A stretch of 58,218 bases of DNA from Pseudohongiella sp. (lineage in GTDB: Bacteria > Pseudomonadota > Gammaproteobacteria > Pseudomonadales > Pseudohongiellaceae). The stretch is from assembly GCA_030696315.1 (NCBI GenBank), contig JAUYSM010000100.1, positions 1 to 58,218 of the forward strand, written 5' to 3'. The notes beneath the pieces were generated by a model. It worked only from the letters and a program-made list of their open reading frames with translations, was not told where the DNA came from and did no database searches. Shown here piece by piece: positions 47,005 to 56,664 of the stretch; position 1 is the first letter of the stretch, and each line of letters opens with the position of its first letter. The position numbers and the translations under genes were made by a program.

Positions 47005-48039
47005 CTATTGGGCGCGCACTGAGGGCAGACTTTCCAGCGGCCAGCGCGCATGCGCTGTGATGGCCAGGCTTTCGTGCTGCCCGGCCATCAGGCGCTGACA
47101 ACCTGCATACGCAATCATGGCACCGTTGTCTGTGCAAAATCTGGGTTGAGCATAAAAAAGCTGGCTGCGCTGAGCTTCAACCATCTCCTGTAATCCGGCG
47201 CGCAGGCGCTGATTGGCACTGACACCGCCGGCAATGATCAGGGTCTTTAAACCGGTTTGTTGCAGCGCCCGCTTGCACTTGATCACCAAGGTCTGCACCA
47301 CCGCCTCTTCAAACGCCAAGGCAACATCGGCTTTGTCTTGCTCGCAGAAGTCAGCCTGCTTGCCCAGTTCGATCAGAGTATTGCGCACCGCGGTTTTCAA
47401 ACCGCTGAAACTGAACTCCAGACCCGGGCGATTGATCATCGGGCGAGGGAACACAAAGCGTCCCGGCGTACCTTGTGTGGCCAAGGCTGCCACCCGTGGA
47501 CCACCCGGATACGCCAGACCCAGCATTTTGGCCACTTTATCAAAGGCCTCACCGGCCGCATCATCCAGCGATTCGCCCAGTAGCGTGTATTCACCCACCC
47601 CTTTCACCGCAACCAGCTGCGTGTGCCCACCGGAGACCAGCAAAGCCACAAACGGGAACGACGGCGGATTAGCCTCCAGCATGGGTGCCAATAAATGGCC
47701 TTCCATATGGTGAACACCAATGGCCGGTATGTTCCAGGCCATCGCCAGTGACCGGCCAAATGACGCGCCGACCAACAAGGCACCAATCAATCCTGGCCCG
47801 GCGGTGTAGGCGATGCCATGAATATCCGAGGCGGAGGTGCCCGTCTGTTCCATCAACTGCTGCACCATTGGCAGGGTTTTGCGGATATGGTCGCGGGAGG
47901 CCAGTTCCGGGATAACACCGCCATAACGCGCGTGCATTTCCACCTGACTGTACAAAGCGTCACCGAGCAGTCCCAGTTCACTATCGTAGATGGCTACCCC
48001 TGTTTCATCACAGGAAGTCTCAATACCCAGAACGCGCAT
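47005..48039 (-). CDS. tsaD: tRNA N6-threonylcarbamoyladenosine transferase TsaD
   Basis: A 344-residue ASKHA-fold protein from the ATG at 48039 ([19 protein letters not shown]). The frame extends to 48075 without homology. The iron/zinc motif [47 protein letters not shown] and [12 protein letters not shown] are all present. It transfers threonylcarbamoyl to A37 of ANN-decoding tRNAs with TsaB, TsaC and TsaE. It is divergent from rpsU, the common gammaproteobacterial arrangement. plsY, often between folB and tsaD, is missing. Confidence 0.97.
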   Translation of the reverse strand: MRVLGIETSCDETGVAIYDSELGLLGDALYSQVEMHARYGGVIPELASRDHIRKTLPMVQQLMEQTGTSASDIHGIAYTAGPGLIGALLVGASFGRSLAMAWNIPAIGVHHMEGHLLAPMLEANPPSFPFVALLVSGGHTQLVAVKGVGEYTLLGESLDDAAGEAFDKVAKMLGLAYPGGPRVAALATQGTPGRFVFPRPMINRPGLEFSFSGLKTAVRNTLIELGKQADFCEQDKADVALAFEEAVVQTLVIKCKRALQQTGLKTLIIAGGVSANQRLRAGLQEMVEAQRSQLFYAQPRFCTDNGAMIAYAGCQRLMAGQHESLAITAHARWPLESLPSVRAQ

Positions 48040-48175
48040 GCGTGATTTACCCTGTTTAATGCCAACGTTCTGCAAATGTCTGTTGACCTTGTGCGAAGGA
48101 CGTGAATAATACGGCAGCCCGGAGGCTTTGGCCAGACAGCCAATTCCCCGCCGACATGGAATAGCAAATTAGGTT

Positions 48176-48204
48176 TTGCAATTCCTCGTGCGGCGCATTA
48201 CCAT
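48176..48204 (+). promoter_or_regulatory. Sigma-70 promoter of the rpsU-dnaG-rpoD operon
   Basis: TTGCAA (48176-48181), a 17-nt spacer and TACCAT (48199-48204) make a reasonable sigma-70 promoter 41 nt before the rpsU start. The -10 region lies inside a perfect inverted repeat, GCGCAT-taccat-ATGCGC, that could be an operator. It matches the expected start of the macromolecular synthesis operon. Confidence 0.55.
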
Positions 48205-48244
48205 ATGCGCCCTTTTAAATTGAATGCAAAGGTGTCTGTGCACT

Positions 48245-48460
48245 ATGCCAATGGTTAAACTGAAAGAGAACGAGCCGTTTGACGTTGCTCTGCGTCGTTT
48301 CAAGCGCGCTTGTGAAAAAGCCGGAGTTCTGGCTGAAGTACGTCGTAAGGAATTTTATGAGAAGCCCACGTCTGCCCGTAAGCGTAAAGCTGCTGCAGCC
48401 GTCAAGCGTCACCTGAAAAAACTGTCACGCGACAACAAGAAGACCAAACGCTTCTATTGA
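48245..48460 (+). CDS. rpsU: 30S ribosomal protein bS21
   Basis: A 71-residue basic protein starting [21 protein letters not shown] and ending [10 protein letters not shown], the exact usual length of bS21. An in-frame start at 48224 adds seven unrelated residues and is rejected. bS21 helps mRNA binding in the 30S subunit. It opens the operon rpsU-yqeY-dnaG-rpoD, which links initiation of translation, replication and transcription. Confidence 0.97.
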   Translation: MPMVKLKENEPFDVALRRFKRACEKAGVLAEVRRKEFYEKPTSARKRKAAAAVKRHLKKLSRDNKKTKRFY

Positions 48461-48483
48461 TTGATTGGCAGTCGGAAATCATT

Positions 48484-48942
48484 ATGGCCGACAGTCCGAT
48501 AAAGCTTAAGTTGACCGAAGCAATGAAAGACGCCATGCGGGCGAAAGATAAAGCCCGGTTAGGCGCCATTCGTCTTGCACTCGCAGAAGTCAAAAAAGTG
48601 GAAGTTGACGAACGAATCGAACCCGATGACACCCGGGTTTTGTCGTTGCTGGAAAAAATGATCAAACAGCGCCGCGAGTCCATTCGTCAGTACGAGGATG
48701 CGCAGCGTCATGATCTGTCTGATATTGAAAAAGCCGAAATCCAGGTTTTGCAGGACTTCATGCCCGCTGCCCTCAGCGAGCAGGAAATCGACGCGATCAT
48801 CAGCCAGGCGATCAGTGACTCTGGCGCTGCCAATCCCCAAGAAATGGGCAAGGTCATCGCACTGGTCAAACCTCAGGTTGCCGGACGTGCCGATATGGGC
48901 GCCATCAGCCAGAAAATAAAGAGCCGACTTAGCGGCTCCTGA
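48484..48942 (+). CDS. GatB/YqeY domain protein
   Basis: A 152-residue helical protein: LKLTEAMKDAMRAKDKARLGAIRLALAE, DTRVLSLLEKMIKQRRESI, LQDFMPAALSEQEIDAI and GKVIALVKPQVAGRADMGAIS. It is the stand-alone form of the tRNA-binding tail domain of GatB. Its precise role is not known; its fixed place between rpsU and dnaG is characteristic. The ATG at 48484 is chosen over an upstream alternative at 48457 that overlaps rpsU. Confidence 0.92.
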   Translation: MADSPIKLKLTEAMKDAMRAKDKARLGAIRLALAEVKKVEVDERIEPDDTRVLSLLEKMIKQRRESIRQYEDAQRHDLSDIEKAEIQVLQDFMPAALSEQEIDAIISQAISDSGAANPQEMGKVIALVKPQVAGRADMGAISQKIKSRLSGS

Positions 48943-48963
48943 TCACACAGAACGGGGTCTGAC

Positions 48964-50820
48964 ATGGCTGGTCTGATTCCGCAATCCTTCATCGATGACC
49001 TGCTCAGCAGAGCCGACATCGTTGAAGTGATCGACAAACGCGTCAAACTCAAAAAAACCGGCAAGAACTACTCCGCGTGCTGCCCGTTTCATCAAGAAAA
49101 AACCCCGTCCTTCAGCGTAGAGCCTGACAAACAGTTTTATTACTGCTTCGGGTGTGGCGCTGCCGGTAACGCGCTTGGTTTTGTGATGAATTACGACCAG
49201 ACCGAATTCCCGGAAGCCGTGGCCTCGCTGGCGGCCGATTATGGATTAACAGTACCGCGCGAAGAAAAGTCGCCGCAAAGCCAGAAGAAACGCCAGGAAC
49301 ACGAAGAACTGCTGAGTGCGCTTGAGCAAGCCAGCCTGTTTTACCAACAACAATTGCGCCAGCACCCGGCACGCGACAACGCTGTCAGCTACCTGAAAGG
49401 CCGCGGCCTGACCGGACAAATTGCCAAGCGCTTTGGCATCGGCTTTGCGCCGCCCGGCTGGGCGAACCTGCTGATCCATCTTCAACAATACAAAATCAGC
49501 AAAACCGTGATGGAACAGGCCGGTTTGGTGATAGCAAAAGAGTCGGATCGCCGTCACAACGACGATGACACCCACTACGACCGCTTCCGTGACCGCATCA
49601 TGTTCCCGATCCGCGATAGCCGCGGACGCGTGATCGCTTTTGGCGGTCGCGTACTGGGCGATGAAAAACCCAAATACCTGAACTCCCCGGAAACCCCCGT
49701 TTTCCACAAAGGCAGCGAGCTTTACGGCCTGTGGGAAGCGCGCAAGTCCCGCCAGAAAATCGAAAGTTTTCTGATTGTGGAAGGCTACATGGACGTGGTC
49801 GCGCTGGCCCAGCACGGTATCGACTTTGCCGTCGCCACCCTGGGCACCGCCACCAGCGCCACCCACCTGACGCGGCTGTTCCGGCTGGTGAAAAACGTGG
49901 TGTTCAGTTTTGACGGCGACAATGCCGGTCGCGCCGCCGCCGCGCGCGCCTTAAACGCCGCATTGCCCCTGATGGAAGACGGGCGACAGGTGAGATTTTT
50001 GTTTTTACCGGAAGGCGAAGACCCGGATACCCTGGTCCGCAAAGAAGGTGCTGAGGCGTTTCGTGCCCGACTGGCCAACGCCAAACCACTGTCGGATGTG
50101 TTTTTTGATCAACTGGGTGATGCCCAGGACTTTGCGAGCATGGACGGCAAAGCGCGCCTGTTCAGCCAGGCCATCCCGCTGATCAAACAAATGCCACGCG
50201 GTTTATTCCAACAACTGATGCTGGACAAACTCGCCACACTCGCCGGCACGCGCCGCGAAACCATTGACCAGTTATTGCAGGAAGCGCCCGCACCTGCGGT
50301 GGCTGCCGCACAGCCCTTTGATGAACCGCCGCCCTGGCTGGAAGACGCACCCGATTCGCACACGCACACACCCGCTGTGCGCCCAAAACGTGACTTTCGC
50401 AGCCCCGAGCCTGCACCCGTAACGGCGCGCATGAAAAAATCAGCGGGCTTGCTGGCCGTGGAATTATTGTTACACCAGCCAGCATTGGCGCAAAAAGCCG
50501 ATGGCGAATTGAGCTCACTGGCCATTCTTGGTGACGAAGATACAAATTTATTGCTGGAACTGCTTGAAGTTGCCCGTGATGACCCCGATATAAGCACTTA
50601 CGCGCTGCTGGGACACTGTTATGGCACACCAGCAGGCAAGCGCCTGACACAATTGCTAAAAAATGAGCGCATCACCCCGGAAGCGGGTCGAGCGGAAGAA
50701 TTCAGCTTCGTGCTGGGTCAACTGCTTCAAGAGGCTCAAAAGCAACAAAAGCGGAAACAATTACTGGAACAATTGAAACCCCGGGTGCGATCGGTTAAAA
50801 ACGATACCCTGGATTCATGA
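48964..50820 (+). CDS. dnaG: DNA primase DnaG
   Basis: A 618-residue primase. The N-terminal zinc finger reads CPFHQEKTPSFSVEPDKQFY then CFGCG. The RNA-polymerase core has YLKGRGLTGQIAKRFGIGFAP, RIMFPIRDSRGRVIAFGGRVLG, and the TOPRIM motif LIVEGYMDVVALAQ followed by FSFDGDNAGRAAAARAL. A Pro/Ala-rich linker precedes the C-terminal DnaB-binding helical domain. It synthesises replication primers. It is co-transcribed with rpsU and rpoD. Confidence 0.97.
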   Translation: MAGLIPQSFIDDLLSRADIVEVIDKRVKLKKTGKNYSACCPFHQEKTPSFSVEPDKQFYYCFGCGAAGNALGFVMNYDQTEFPEAVASLAADYGLTVPREEKSPQSQKKRQEHEELLSALEQASLFYQQQLRQHPARDNAVSYLKGRGLTGQIAKRFGIGFAPPGWANLLIHLQQYKISKTVMEQAGLVIAKESDRRHNDDDTHYDRFRDRIMFPIRDSRGRVIAFGGRVLGDEKPKYLNSPETPVFHKGSELYGLWEARKSRQKIESFLIVEGYMDVVALAQHGIDFAVATLGTATSATHLTRLFRLVKNVVFSFDGDNAGRAAAARALNAALPLMEDGRQVRFLFLPEGEDPDTLVRKEGAEAFRARLANAKPLSDVFFDQLGDAQDFASMDGKARLFSQAIPLIKQMPRGLFQQLMLDKLATLAGTRRETIDQLLQEAPAPAVAAAQPFDEPPPWLEDAPDSHTHTPAVRPKRDFRSPEPAPVTARMKKSAGLLAVELLLHQPALAQKADGELSSLAILGDEDTNLLLELLEVARDDPDISTYALLGHCYGTPAGKRLTQLLKNERITPEAGRAEEFSFVLGQLLQEAQKQQKRKQLLEQLKPRVRSVKNDTLDS

Positions 50821-50910
50821 CTGTCGCTGGCATAGATGACTTTGCAGGTCTATAATGCCCGGCTAAATTTTTGTTTTCAAACCGCCACCTCTTCACTCGA
50901 ATGGGAAGTT

Positions 50911-52776
50911 ATGTCTGATTCGTCTCTGAATTCCCCACAATCCGGCCTGTCCGGGTTAAAAGCCCTCATTGCCAAAGGCAAAGAACAGGGCTATCTGACC
51001 TATGCTGAGGTTAACGATCACTTGCCGGAATCCATCTCGGATCCGGACCAGGTTGAAGACATCATTCAGATGATCAACGACATGGGCATCAAGGTGTACG
51101 AAACTGCACCGGATGCAGATACCCTGCTGCTGAACGAAGGTGACGGCAGCACGGACGAACTTGCGGCGGCTGAAGCTGCGGCAGCATTGGCGGCAGTTGA
51201 AAACGAAGCCGGCCGCACCACCGACCCCGTGCGTATGTATATGCGCGAAATGGGAACCGTGGAACTGCTGACCCGTGAAGGCGAAATTGTTATCGCCAAA
51301 CGTATCGAAGAAGGCCTGCGTGAACTGATGAAGTCCATGGCCAGCTTTCCCGGCATAGTTGCCCATGTTCTGAATGAATATGAGATGGTGACCCGCGAAG
51401 AACGTCGACTGAGCGATGTGATTGTGGGCTATCTGGAAGTCGACGACCCCGTCGAGATTCCGCCTGCTGTTGAAATTGAAGAAGTGGTTGAGGTGGATGC
51501 CGCCGCGACTGAAGAAGACGACGACACCGTACTGGCCGGCGCTGAAGAGGAAGAAACTGCCTCAGGCCCGGATCCGGAAGAAGCTCGTCTGCGCTTCACT
51601 GACCTGCGCGCACAGTTTGACGCCACCGAAGCCTTGATCGCCAAACACGGCCGTCACAGCGAAGAATCGCTGTCGGAAATGGACAAACTCGGCGAGATGT
51701 TCAAGACCTTCAAACTGACACCCAAACTGTTCGACATCCTGGTTAACCAGGCACGCGCCGCTCTGTTTAAAGTCCGTCGCCACGAACGTACGGTCATGAC
51801 ACTGTGCTGCCGCAACGCCGGCATGCCACGCAAAATATTTGTTGCCAGCTTCCCCGGCAATGAAGTGAATGACGCCTGGCTGGATCAATTTAACAGCGGC
51901 AAAGAAACTTGGGCTTCGCGCCTGACCGATGTGGCTGAAGAAGTGCAGCGCACCCAGCGCAAACTGCAGGCCATGGAAGAAGAAAATGGCCTGACCGTTG
52001 CCGAGATCAAAGAAATCAACCGCGGCATGTCAATTGGTGAGGCCAAATCACGGCGCGCCAAAAAAGAAATGGTGGAAGCCAACCTGCGCCTGGTGATTTC
52101 CATTGCCAAAAAGTACACCAACCGTGGTCTACAGTTCCTCGACCTGATTCAGGAAGGCAACATCGGCCTGATGAAAGCGGTGGACAAGTTTGAATACCGT
52201 CGTGGTTACAAGTTCTCCACGTACGCCACCTGGTGGATTCGTCAGGCAATTACCCGCTCGATCGCCGACCAGGCGCGCACCATCCGTATTCCGGTGCACA
52301 TGATTGAAACCATCAACAAGCTGAACCGTATCAGCCGCCAGATGGTGCACGAGAAAGGCCGCGAGCCCACGCCGGAAGAACTCGGCGAGCGCATGGACAT
52401 GACCGAAGATAAAGTACGTCGCGTATTAAAAATCGCCAAAGAGCCCATCTCCATGGAGACGCCGATTGGTGATGACGAAGACTCACATTTGGGTGACTTT
52501 ATTGAAGACTCCACGGTGGAATCACCGGTAGACTCCTCAATCGAAGAAGGCCTGCGTGAAGCCACCCGCGAAGTGCTCAACAGCCTGACCGCCCGCGAAG
52601 CCAAAGTGCTGCGTATGCGTTTTGGTATCGACATGAACACCGACCACACGCTGGAAGAAGTGGGCAAACAGTTTGACGTCACGCGTGAGCGTATCCGCCA
52701 GATCGAAGCCAAAGCCCTGCGCAAACTGCGTCACCCGACCCGCTCAGACCACCTGCGCAGTTTTCTGGACGATTGA
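50911..52776 (+). CDS. rpoD: RNA polymerase sigma factor RpoD (sigma-70)
   Basis: A 621-residue primary sigma factor, started at the ATG of [12 protein letters not shown] (50911). The frame extends to 50836 without homology. Region 1.1 ([24 protein letters not shown]) is followed by region 1.2 ([21 protein letters not shown]) and the non-conserved acidic insert ([15 protein letters not shown]). Regions 2.2-2.4 ([30 protein letters not shown]), region 3, and region 4.2 ([20 protein letters not shown]) complete the protein. It is the last gene of the operon; palindromic repeats start 18 nt after its stop. Confidence 0.98.
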   Translation: MSDSSLNSPQSGLSGLKALIAKGKEQGYLTYAEVNDHLPESISDPDQVEDIIQMINDMGIKVYETAPDADTLLLNEGDGSTDELAAAEAAAALAAVENEAGRTTDPVRMYMREMGTVELLTREGEIVIAKRIEEGLRELMKSMASFPGIVAHVLNEYEMVTREERRLSDVIVGYLEVDDPVEIPPAVEIEEVVEVDAAATEEDDDTVLAGAEEEETASGPDPEEARLRFTDLRAQFDATEALIAKHGRHSEESLSEMDKLGEMFKTFKLTPKLFDILVNQARAALFKVRRHERTVMTLCCRNAGMPRKIFVASFPGNEVNDAWLDQFNSGKETWASRLTDVAEEVQRTQRKLQAMEEENGLTVAEIKEINRGMSIGEAKSRRAKKEMVEANLRLVISIAKKYTNRGLQFLDLIQEGNIGLMKAVDKFEYRRGYKFSTYATWWIRQAITRSIADQARTIRIPVHMIETINKLNRISRQMVHEKGREPTPEELGERMDMTEDKVRRVLKIAKEPISMETPIGDDEDSHLGDFIEDSTVESPVDSSIEEGLREATREVLNSLTAREAKVLRMRFGIDMNTDHTLEEVGKQFDVTRERIRQIEAKALRKLRHPTRSDHLRSFLDD

Positions 52777-52794
52777 TAATAGGGACCTGGATAT

Positions 52795-52820
52795 GGGGAC
52801 GGAGGTATACCTCCGTCCCC
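52795..52820. repeat. REP-like perfect palindrome 1
   Basis: A perfect 26-nt palindrome: GGGGACGGAGGTA and its reverse complement. It shares the outer 10 nt (GGGGACGGAG) with the palindrome at 52848. Such GGGGACGGAG palindromes are known around RAYT-type Y1 transposase genes. It could also fold into a hairpin that protects or terminates rpoD mRNA. Confidence 0.8.
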
Positions 52821-52847
52821 TTAAAACGGTATTAGGGGACCGGTTAA

Positions 52848-52910
52848 GGGGACGGAGCCATGGCTCCGTCCCCTAATAACCCGAGCCATGGCTCCGTCCC
52901 CTAATAACCC
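52848..52910. repeat. REP-like palindrome 2 with 28-nt tandem duplication
   Basis: A perfect 26-nt palindrome at 52848-52873 (GGGGACGGAGCCA plus reverse complement). Its right half and flank, starting GAGCCATGGCTCCGTCCCCT and ending TAATAACCC, are 28 nt long (52855-52882) and are repeated exactly at 52883-52910. The palindrome cores differ (GTATAC in copy 1, CCATGG here), so the outer sequence is conserved and the core varies. Confidence 0.8.
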
Positions 52911-52933
52911 GCCGCCACTAAAAAGGAAACCCG

Positions 52934-54040
52934 ATGCAAAATGCCCTGAAGGCGGCCGTTAAAAAAATACCCATCCTTGGTGACATTGTTTCGCAGCGCG
53001 ACGCGCTATATGCCGAGTTAAATCGGGTGAAACTCGAAGCTGACTCGCAAAAGGCTAAACTCAACGCCGAAATCAGCGAACTAAAAAACGCCATCGACTA
53101 CGAAAAATCCAAGCTGCAATCTGAAGTTACCGCCATCAAGCATGAAATTGACTCCGAAAGAGTTCAACTGCAGTCCGCCTCCACCCTATTAAAAAACGCC
53201 ACACGCTTTGTACCGCCGGGTCACTACTACTCCCCGATTCCCGATCTTGATGAAATCCAGCAAGACGATGTAAAAATCTTCGGCAATGTACCCACGCTGA
53301 TACCCGGCCTGGATTTACTCGAATCAGAACAACTCGCGCTGCTGAACGAATTTGTCGCCTTTTACAAGGACATGCCGTTCAAAGCACACAAACAGGAAGG
53401 CCTGCGTTACCACTTCGAAAACCCTTCGTACGCTTACTCTGACGCCATCATGCTGCACTGCATGATCCGCCACCTGAAACCCAAGCGTCTGATCGAAGTG
53501 GGCTCTGGGTACTCATCGTGCGTCACGCTGGACACCAACGAACTCTTTTTCGACGGCGCCATCCACACCACCTTTATTGAGCCTTACCCCGACCTGTTTA
53601 TGTCGCTGATCAAAGACAGCGACAAACGCGCCGTCACCATCATTCCGACGCGGCTGCAGGACGTGGATTTATCAGTGTTTGATGCCTTGCAAGCCAACGA
53701 CATCCTGTTTATCGACTCCACCCACGTCAGCAAAATCCACAGCGATGTGAACTACATTGTGTTTGAAATTCTCCCGAGACTTGCGCCGGGTGTGTATGTG
53801 CACTTTCATGATATCTTTTTCCCATTCGAATACCCCAGAGAGTGGGTTTACGAAGGGCGCGCCTGGAATGAAGCGTATTTGCTACGCGCATTTCTGCAGT
53901 ACAACAGCCAATTCAGCATGGTGCTGATGAATACCTACATGGCGTATTTTCACGGTGACTTTTTTCAGGAACACATGCCGCTGTGCCTGAGAAATGCCGG
54001 TGGCAGTATTTGGATTCGTAAACATGCAGAGCCTGTTTGA
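52934..54040 (+). CDS. SAM-dependent methyltransferase with N-terminal coiled coil
   Basis: A 368-residue protein. Residues 20-85 form a Lys/Glu-rich coiled coil (LYAELNRVKLEADSQKAKLNAEI onward). The C-terminal domain belongs to the Methyltransf_24 class, with LIEVGSGYSSCVTLDTN (SAM loop), TTFIEPYPDL, DILFIDSTHVSKIHSD (acidic metal or catalytic pair) and VYVHFHDIFFPFEYP. These enzymes often modify sugars or O-antigen. The substrate is unknown. AAGGA precedes the ATG just after the REP-like repeats. Its 3' end overlaps the symporter by 17 nt. It is probably a mobile or accessory insertion downstream of rpoD. Confidence 0.75.
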   Translation: MQNALKAAVKKIPILGDIVSQRDALYAELNRVKLEADSQKAKLNAEISELKNAIDYEKSKLQSEVTAIKHEIDSERVQLQSASTLLKNATRFVPPGHYYSPIPDLDEIQQDDVKIFGNVPTLIPGLDLLESEQLALLNEFVAFYKDMPFKAHKQEGLRYHFENPSYAYSDAIMLHCMIRHLKPKRLIEVGSGYSSCVTLDTNELFFDGAIHTTFIEPYPDLFMSLIKDSDKRAVTIIPTRLQDVDLSVFDALQANDILFIDSTHVSKIHSDVNYIVFEILPRLAPGVYVHFHDIFFPFEYPREWVYEGRAWNEAYLLRAFLQYNSQFSMVLMNTYMAYFHGDFFQEHMPLCLRNAGGSIWIRKHAEPV

Positions 54041-55559
54041 CAACATCAACACGCTGTTCGCCTTTATCCAACCGGTGTCCGACGCCGTCTGGGCCTTCCC
54101 CACACAATTTGCTTTCTACTCAGCCATCCCCATCATCGGCCAGATGTCCATGGCCGTGTTGCTGCTGCTGGGCATGGGCCTGGTATTCACCATCAAAACC
54201 GGCGTTGTGCAAACCTTCAGTTTTGCCGAAGCCTACCGCATCATCACACGCCAGCATCAAGTCAGCGCAACTGGCATCAGCCCCAAAGCCGCGTTTTTGC
54301 TGGGACTCGCCATGCGCGTTGGACCCGGTAACATTGTTGGCGTGACCGGCGCCATCAGTGTAGGCGGGCCCGGCGCACTGTTCTGGATGTGGGTCGCTGC
54401 CCTGCTGGGCATGGCCAGCGCGTTCACCGAATCGGTCTTGTCGCAACTGTATAAAGAGAAAAAGGACCAGGACTTTGTGGGCGGCCTTCCGTTTTACGGC
54501 CGCAGCCTGCTGGGTGGAAAACGTTTTGTCGGCATATTCTTGTCCATCGCCTTTATTGTGTACGCACTGTTTAACCTGCCCGCACAAACCTTCAACGTAT
54601 TCACCGCCTTCGGCATGATTGCCGAAACCGTCACCGGCAACGTTGCCGAACGCCAGTCACCCCTGTATTTCAGCATCGCGATTATGCTGGTAATCAGCAC
54701 CGCCTGGATGATTCTGGGCGGCATCCGACGCGTCACCCGCTACACCAATGTCATGGTACCGGTGATGGCGGTGGTGTTCTGCGCGCTGTCATTGCTGATC
54801 ATTCTGCTGAATGCCACGCTGATCCCGACATTTTTCCGCGAAGTGTTCACCGGCGCATTCTCACCCGACGCCCTGTTCGGCGGCGCCATTGGTGTGGCCA
54901 TTGCAGAAGGTGTGCGCCGCGGCCTGATGTCCAACGAAGCCGGCCAAGGCACCATCACCATGGCCGCCGCTGCCGCACATAACCGCCACCCCTGCGAACA
55001 GGGATTTGTGCAAAGCCTTGGCGTGTTTGTCGACACCATTGTGATCTGCACATTAAGTGGATTTATTGTGGTGATCGCCCAGCTCTGGCAAACCGCACCC
55101 GACGCCGCTGCATGGAGCGTGGCCAGTGCATCGCGCATCGGCACTTACCTCGGCTCAGTGCAATACCTGACACCCGCCTGGCTGAGCGACGCGGCCACCA
55201 TCGTGCTCAGCCTGTGTTACAGCCTGTTTGCGTTTACCACTCTGCTGGGCATGATCTCGTTTGCCGAAATCTCGGCCAACTTCATTTCACGATCGGCGCG
55301 CTTCATTCTGGTGATACGACTGCTGGGCGCCATGGTGTTTGTGCCATTTGGCGCCATGACGGTCTTGGCGGGATTGGAGCTCGGCAATCTGTGGGCGATT
55401 ACCGATCTGACCAATATTGTGATGGTGTACCTGAATATCCCCTTGCTGATTCTGGGCGCCCCCATCGTGCTGAAGGCGCTGAACCATTACAAACACAGCA
55501 AAGGCGGCAGCTTTAACTCAGCTGCCGACATTGGCGTTGACACCGCCTACTGGCGGTAA
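54024..55559 (+). CDS. AGCS-family sodium:alanine symporter
   Basis: About 511 residues, started at the ATG of MQSLFDNINTLFAF (54024). The AGCS signature is GPGNIVGVTGAISVGGPGALF (part of a longer block); EGVRRGLMSNEAGQGTITMAAAAA is the second conserved block. Roughly 11 hydrophobic segments are visible. These carriers import alanine or glycine with Na+. It overlaps the methyltransferase stop by 17 nt and converges on the cytochrome gene (4 nt gap). Confidence 0.92.
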   Translation: MQSLFDNINTLFAFIQPVSDAVWAFPTQFAFYSAIPIIGQMSMAVLLLLGMGLVFTIKTGVVQTFSFAEAYRIITRQHQVSATGISPKAAFLLGLAMRVGPGNIVGVTGAISVGGPGALFWMWVAALLGMASAFTESVLSQLYKEKKDQDFVGGLPFYGRSLLGGKRFVGIFLSIAFIVYALFNLPAQTFNVFTAFGMIAETVTGNVAERQSPLYFSIAIMLVISTAWMILGGIRRVTRYTNVMVPVMAVVFCALSLLIILLNATLIPTFFREVFTGAFSPDALFGGAIGVAIAEGVRRGLMSNEAGQGTITMAAAAAHNRHPCEQGFVQSLGVFVDTIVICTLSGFIVVIAQLWQTAPDAAAWSVASASRIGTYLGSVQYLTPAWLSDAATIVLSLCYSLFAFTTLLGMISFAEISANFISRSARFILVIRLLGAMVFVPFGAMTVLAGLELGNLWAITDLTNIVMVYLNIPLLILGAPIVLKALNHYKHSKGGSFNSAADIGVDTAYWR

Positions 55560-55563
55560 CGAC

Positions 55564-55998
55564 TTACAGGGATTCAACAAACGCAGCGATGTTAGCGATG
55601 TCCGCGTCTGACAACGCAGCAGCAGAGGCATACATCAACGCGCTTTGTGGGCCACGTGTCTCACGATTTTTGTAAGCAGTCAGTGCAGTGGTCACAAAAC
55701 TTGCGTCGCGGCCAGACAACTGCGGGCCAACGCCACCTTCACCACCCGCACCGTGACAGGCTGTGCAACCTACAAATGCAGTCTTGCCAAGCTCAGCCGG
55801 ACTGGCTGATGCTGCCGCAGCTGCTGCCGCACGCTGCTGATCCAGGATGTTGCCGTTAGCAGCCACATACGCCTCGTAGCACTCGCCGACACAGGTATGC
55901 ACACGCGCCTGCTCAGGCACATCGCGATTCGCCATCGCAGTGGTCACAATCACGCCAGTAAACAGTAGAGCAAACAACGGAATCAGCAGGTCTTTCAT
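55564..55998 (-). CDS. Periplasmic c-type cytochrome, cytochrome c5-like
   Basis: A 144-residue exported protein. The signal peptide ends TTAMA (about residue 23). A Cys pair (C36, C40 in HTCVGEC) and an Ala-rich linker precede a class I cytochrome domain with the heme site C78-T-A-C81-H82 and a likely distal Met 122 (SALMYAS). GGEGGVGPQLSGRDASF and ALSDADIANIAAFVESL are typical of the c5 type. It likely shuttles electrons in the periplasm. The extra Cys pair near the N-terminus could form a disulphide. Confidence 0.88.
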   Translation of the reverse strand: MKDLLIPLFALLFTGVIVTTAMANRDVPEQARVHTCVGECYEAYVAANGNILDQQRAAAAAAASASPAELGKTAFVGCTACHGAGGEGGVGPQLSGRDASFVTTALTAYKNRETRGPQSALMYASAAALSDADIANIAAFVESL

Positions 55999-56221
55999 AA
56001 CAGCTCCAGAAGTAGTTAGCGCCCTTGATACGCACGGGAGCTCCGCTCAGATTTGCAAAAAACATGCAAAACCTGTCGGCCCGGGCAGGGTGCCGGAAAA
56101 TTAATTGATGTGTTATTTATTATGGTTTGACACAACCCGCCCCGATTGTCGGCGCCGGTACAACTATGCCTTGTCTCGACATGCCCTGAATTATGGGCTG
56201 GCGTGATCAGCAGTTCGGCCT

Positions 56222-56227
56222 TATACT
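56222..56227 (+). promoter_or_regulatory. Candidate -10 box for tRNA-Ile2
   Basis: TATACT lies 33 nt before the tRNA 5' end, followed by a GC-rich discriminator (TCGCGTC) as expected for a stringently controlled stable-RNA promoter. The -35 region has only a weak match (TGGCGT), so this is tentative. Confidence 0.35.
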
Positions 56228-56260
56228 TCGCGTCTCGTTTTTCAACGACACTTCAATACA

Positions 56261-56337
<77 letters not shown>

Positions 56338-56664
56338 CCTTTTCAGGGGTTTTCTGCTGAAAATCTCTTACTTTTCAAGCAGATGCCTTTCACCTAACGG
56401 AATTTTGGCCGGTATAAGTGACGGACTATCCATCCGTTACTCGTGAATCAGGCCTTTTGATCCCACTTTTCATGTCCTTCTGAGCGCGGGCGGCATTATA
56501 GCCCTGTGCGGGGGATTTGTCGTCTGCTTTGGGCCGGGGACTGCAGGGGATTGGGGAAGATAGTGACAAGGGGTTGTCATGGAAGATAAGAATGAGTACA
56601 ACACCCATCAGCAATTATCTGATTTAACAGGCTAGGAATTCCTAGCCCGTTAAGATGCAGCGTA
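56338..56664. other. Non-coding region between tRNA-Ile2 and secreted-protein gene
   Basis: This stretch of 327 nt has no convincing gene. It holds a weak hairpin after the tRNA (TTTTCAG ... CTGAAAA at about 56340), an imperfect inverted repeat GTGACGGA/TCCGTTAC near 56416-56441, and the palindrome at 56630. A 62-codon minus-strand reading frame (56426-56614) starts with hydrophobic residues but has no recognised content, so I do not call it. Confidence 0.6.
56630..56647. terminator. Palindromic hairpin downstream of the secreted-protein gene
   Basis: GGCTAGGAATTCCTAGCC is a perfect 18-nt palindrome, extended by AAC/GTT arms with one mismatch. It lies 18 nt beyond the stop codon of the minus-strand gene. 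It could act as a terminator or mRNA end, although there is no strong U-run. Confidence 0.4.

Noticed and set aside
56426-56614. A 62-codon minus-strand reading frame after the tRNA
   Set aside because: No ribosome site or recognisable domain, and ordinary base composition; it is most likely non-coding.
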